NCBI GenBank assembly: GCA_023128875.1
Contig: JAGMDB010000016.1
Location: 1 to 23,741 of the forward strand
Reading direction: 5' to 3'
Origin: Dehalococcoidia bacterium
GTDB taxonomy: Bacteria > Chloroflexota > Dehalococcoidia > GIF9 > AB-539-J10
DNA length: 23,741 bases
Both the position numbers and the translations under genes were made by a program. The stretch's first letter is position 1. Every line of letters begins with the position of its first letter. Below the pieces are notes generated by a model. That model searched no databases, was not told the origin of the DNA, and worked only from the letters and a program-made list of their open reading frames with translations. This document shows positions 22,793 through 23,741 of the stretch, in pieces.

Positions 22793-23741
22793 ATGGTTAA
22801 GGCGATATTAGTAATAGACATGGTTCGCGGTTTTTTGGAGAAAGGCTATCCTCTTTATTGCGGACGCAAAGCTCGCTCCATCATTCCCAACATCCAAAAA
22901 CTCTTGGAACGAGAAACAAAACAAGGGGCGAAGCTTTTCTACTTATGTGATAATCATGCCTCAGATGACCCAGAGTTTAAGTTATTCCCTCCTCATTGCA
23001 TTGAAGGCACTCCTGAGGCTGAAATTATTCCGGAGCTTTCTCAATACCGTGGCGAGATAATTCCTAAAAGGCACTTCAGCGGCTTCTACGGCACTCCCTT
23101 AGAGGAAAAACTGAAGGAACTCGAATTTGAAAACTTGATTATCTGTGGTGTATGCACCGATATTTGCGTCTTGCATACTGTGATTGATGCCACCAATCGA
23201 GGTTACCAAATTGAAGTGCCTGTGAACTCTGTTGCTTCTTTCGATGAGAAATCACACCTCTTTGCCCTGGAGCATATGGAAAAGCTGCTTGGAGTCAAGC
23301 TAATTAGACCTGAAGCCAAGTTGCCCCAACCGAGATTTGAAATCCCCAATTCCTGGCTGAGCGGGGAGACTGCTGATATCTATTTTCCCCGCACTGTGGA
23401 AATACTTGAAAAAGAGGGCATTAACCCTGTAGCCATTATGGAGGTATTCACCAGACGAGCTGGCACTCTCTGTGGCATGGAGGAAGTCAAAGCCCTGCTG
23501 GAAAAGGTGCTTTCTAAAGATAATTGTGAGGTCTGGGCGCTATCGGAAGGTGAGCCTTTTGATAGAAAAGAGGTGGTCTTGCGCATAAAAGCTCCTTACC
23601 AAAGCTATGGAACTTATGAAACTACCTACCTAGGTATACTCTCTCATTGCAGTGGCTGGGCCACTGCTGCCCGAGAGTGCGTTGAGGCAGCCCAAGATAT
23701 TCCCGTGATTAGCTTCGGTGCTCGCCATGTACACCCTTCGG
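22793..23741 (+). CDS. Nicotinamidase fused to nicotinate phosphoribosyltransferase-like domain (3' end cut)
   Basis: One uninterrupted frame of 316 codons running off the window. Residues 1-175 are an isochorismatase-fold nicotinamidase: catalytic triad Asp9 (VIDMVRGF), Lys92 (IPKRHFSGFYGT) and Cys125 (GVCTDICV), with probable metal ligands Asp53, His55 (DNH) and His68 (FPPHC). After a short linker (about 175-188), residues 189-316 match the N-terminal part of archaeal-type nicotinate phosphoribosyltransferase: ETADIYFPRTVEIL, AIMEVFTRRAGTLCGM, WALSEGEPF, YETTYLGILSHCSG and SFGARHVHP. Together the two activities would turn nicotinamide into nicotinate and then nicotinate mononucleotide, the Preiss-Handler salvage route. 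GAGGG lies before the ATG. The catalytic part of the second domain continues outside the window, so its activity is not proven. Confidence 0.85.
   Translation, partial: MVKAILVIDMVRGFLEKGYPLYCGRKARSIIPNIQKLLERETKQGAKLFYLCDNHASDDPEFKLFPPHCIEGTPEAEIIPELSQYRGEIIPKRHFSGFYGTPLEEKLKELEFENLIICGVCTDICVLHTVIDATNRGYQIEVPVNSVASFDEKSHLFALEHMEKLLGVKLIRPEAKLPQPRFEIPNSWLSGETADIYFPRTVEILEKEGINPVAIMEVFTRRAGTLCGMEEVKALLEKVLSKDNCEVWALSEGEPFDRKEVVLRIKAPYQSYGTYETTYLGILSHCSGWATAARECVEAAQDIPVISFGARHVHPS

Noticed and set aside
1..23741. Mobile elements, CRISPR arrays, tRNA or rRNA genes, defence systems
   Set aside because: Reading through the window gave no transposase, integrase, spaced direct repeats, cloverleaf-like segments or recognisable defence genes.

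Overview
The window looks like a chromosomal core-gene segment from an anaerobic bacterium, most likely a Chloroflexota member of the Dehalococcoidia type. This placement is inferred from gene content and was not checked by any search. Clues are a short IF-2 (590 aa), an actinobacterial-type inositol-phosphate synthase next to an inositol-lipid synthase, an Fe-S-type PurF, and a nickel module containing CooT, a protein known from CO-dehydrogenase organisms. No phage, transposase, CRISPR array, tRNA or rRNA was seen.

Layout. 1-366: 3' end of nadC (NAD synthesis), overlapping tail to tail with the next gene. 340-3798 (minus): a metal module of a Fur-family regulator, a small helical protein, CooT, and an ECF transporter CbiM-PDGLE-CbiQ-CbiO. 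Two promoter regions in it carry the same TTGCAATAAT-type palindromic box, suggesting one metal-responsive regulon, probably for nickel. 3855-4301 (minus): dtd. 4304-8260 (plus): nusA-ylxR-infB-rbfA, the classical transcription/translation operon without rimP in front, with a terminator-like hairpin just ahead of nusA. 8356-8495: a decayed zinc-ribbon (DUF5679-like) gene. 8657-11942 (plus): inositol-phosphate synthase, a GT4 glycosyltransferase and a CDP-alcohol phosphatidyltransferase, which together could make and glycosylate an inositol phospholipid. 11947-13233 (plus): purA. 13250-18544 (minus): rpsO-pnp-dapB-asd-dapA, joining an RNA-turnover pair to the aspartate-to-diaminopimelate/lysine branch. 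18678-22656 (plus): purF-purM-purH. 22793-end (plus): a single reading frame fusing a nicotinamidase to a nicotinate phosphoribosyltransferase-like domain, cut by the window edge.

Most genes are ordinary housekeeping. The points worth a second look are: the nickel module with its shared operator; the nicotinamidase-NAPRTase fusion; a dispersed palindromic repeat that lies between infB and rbfA and recurs in frame inside purH; a second repeat type that supplies the C-terminus and stop codon of dapA; promoters whose -10 box sits so close to the start codon that the mRNA should be leaderless (purF, probably fur); and the hairpin before nusA.
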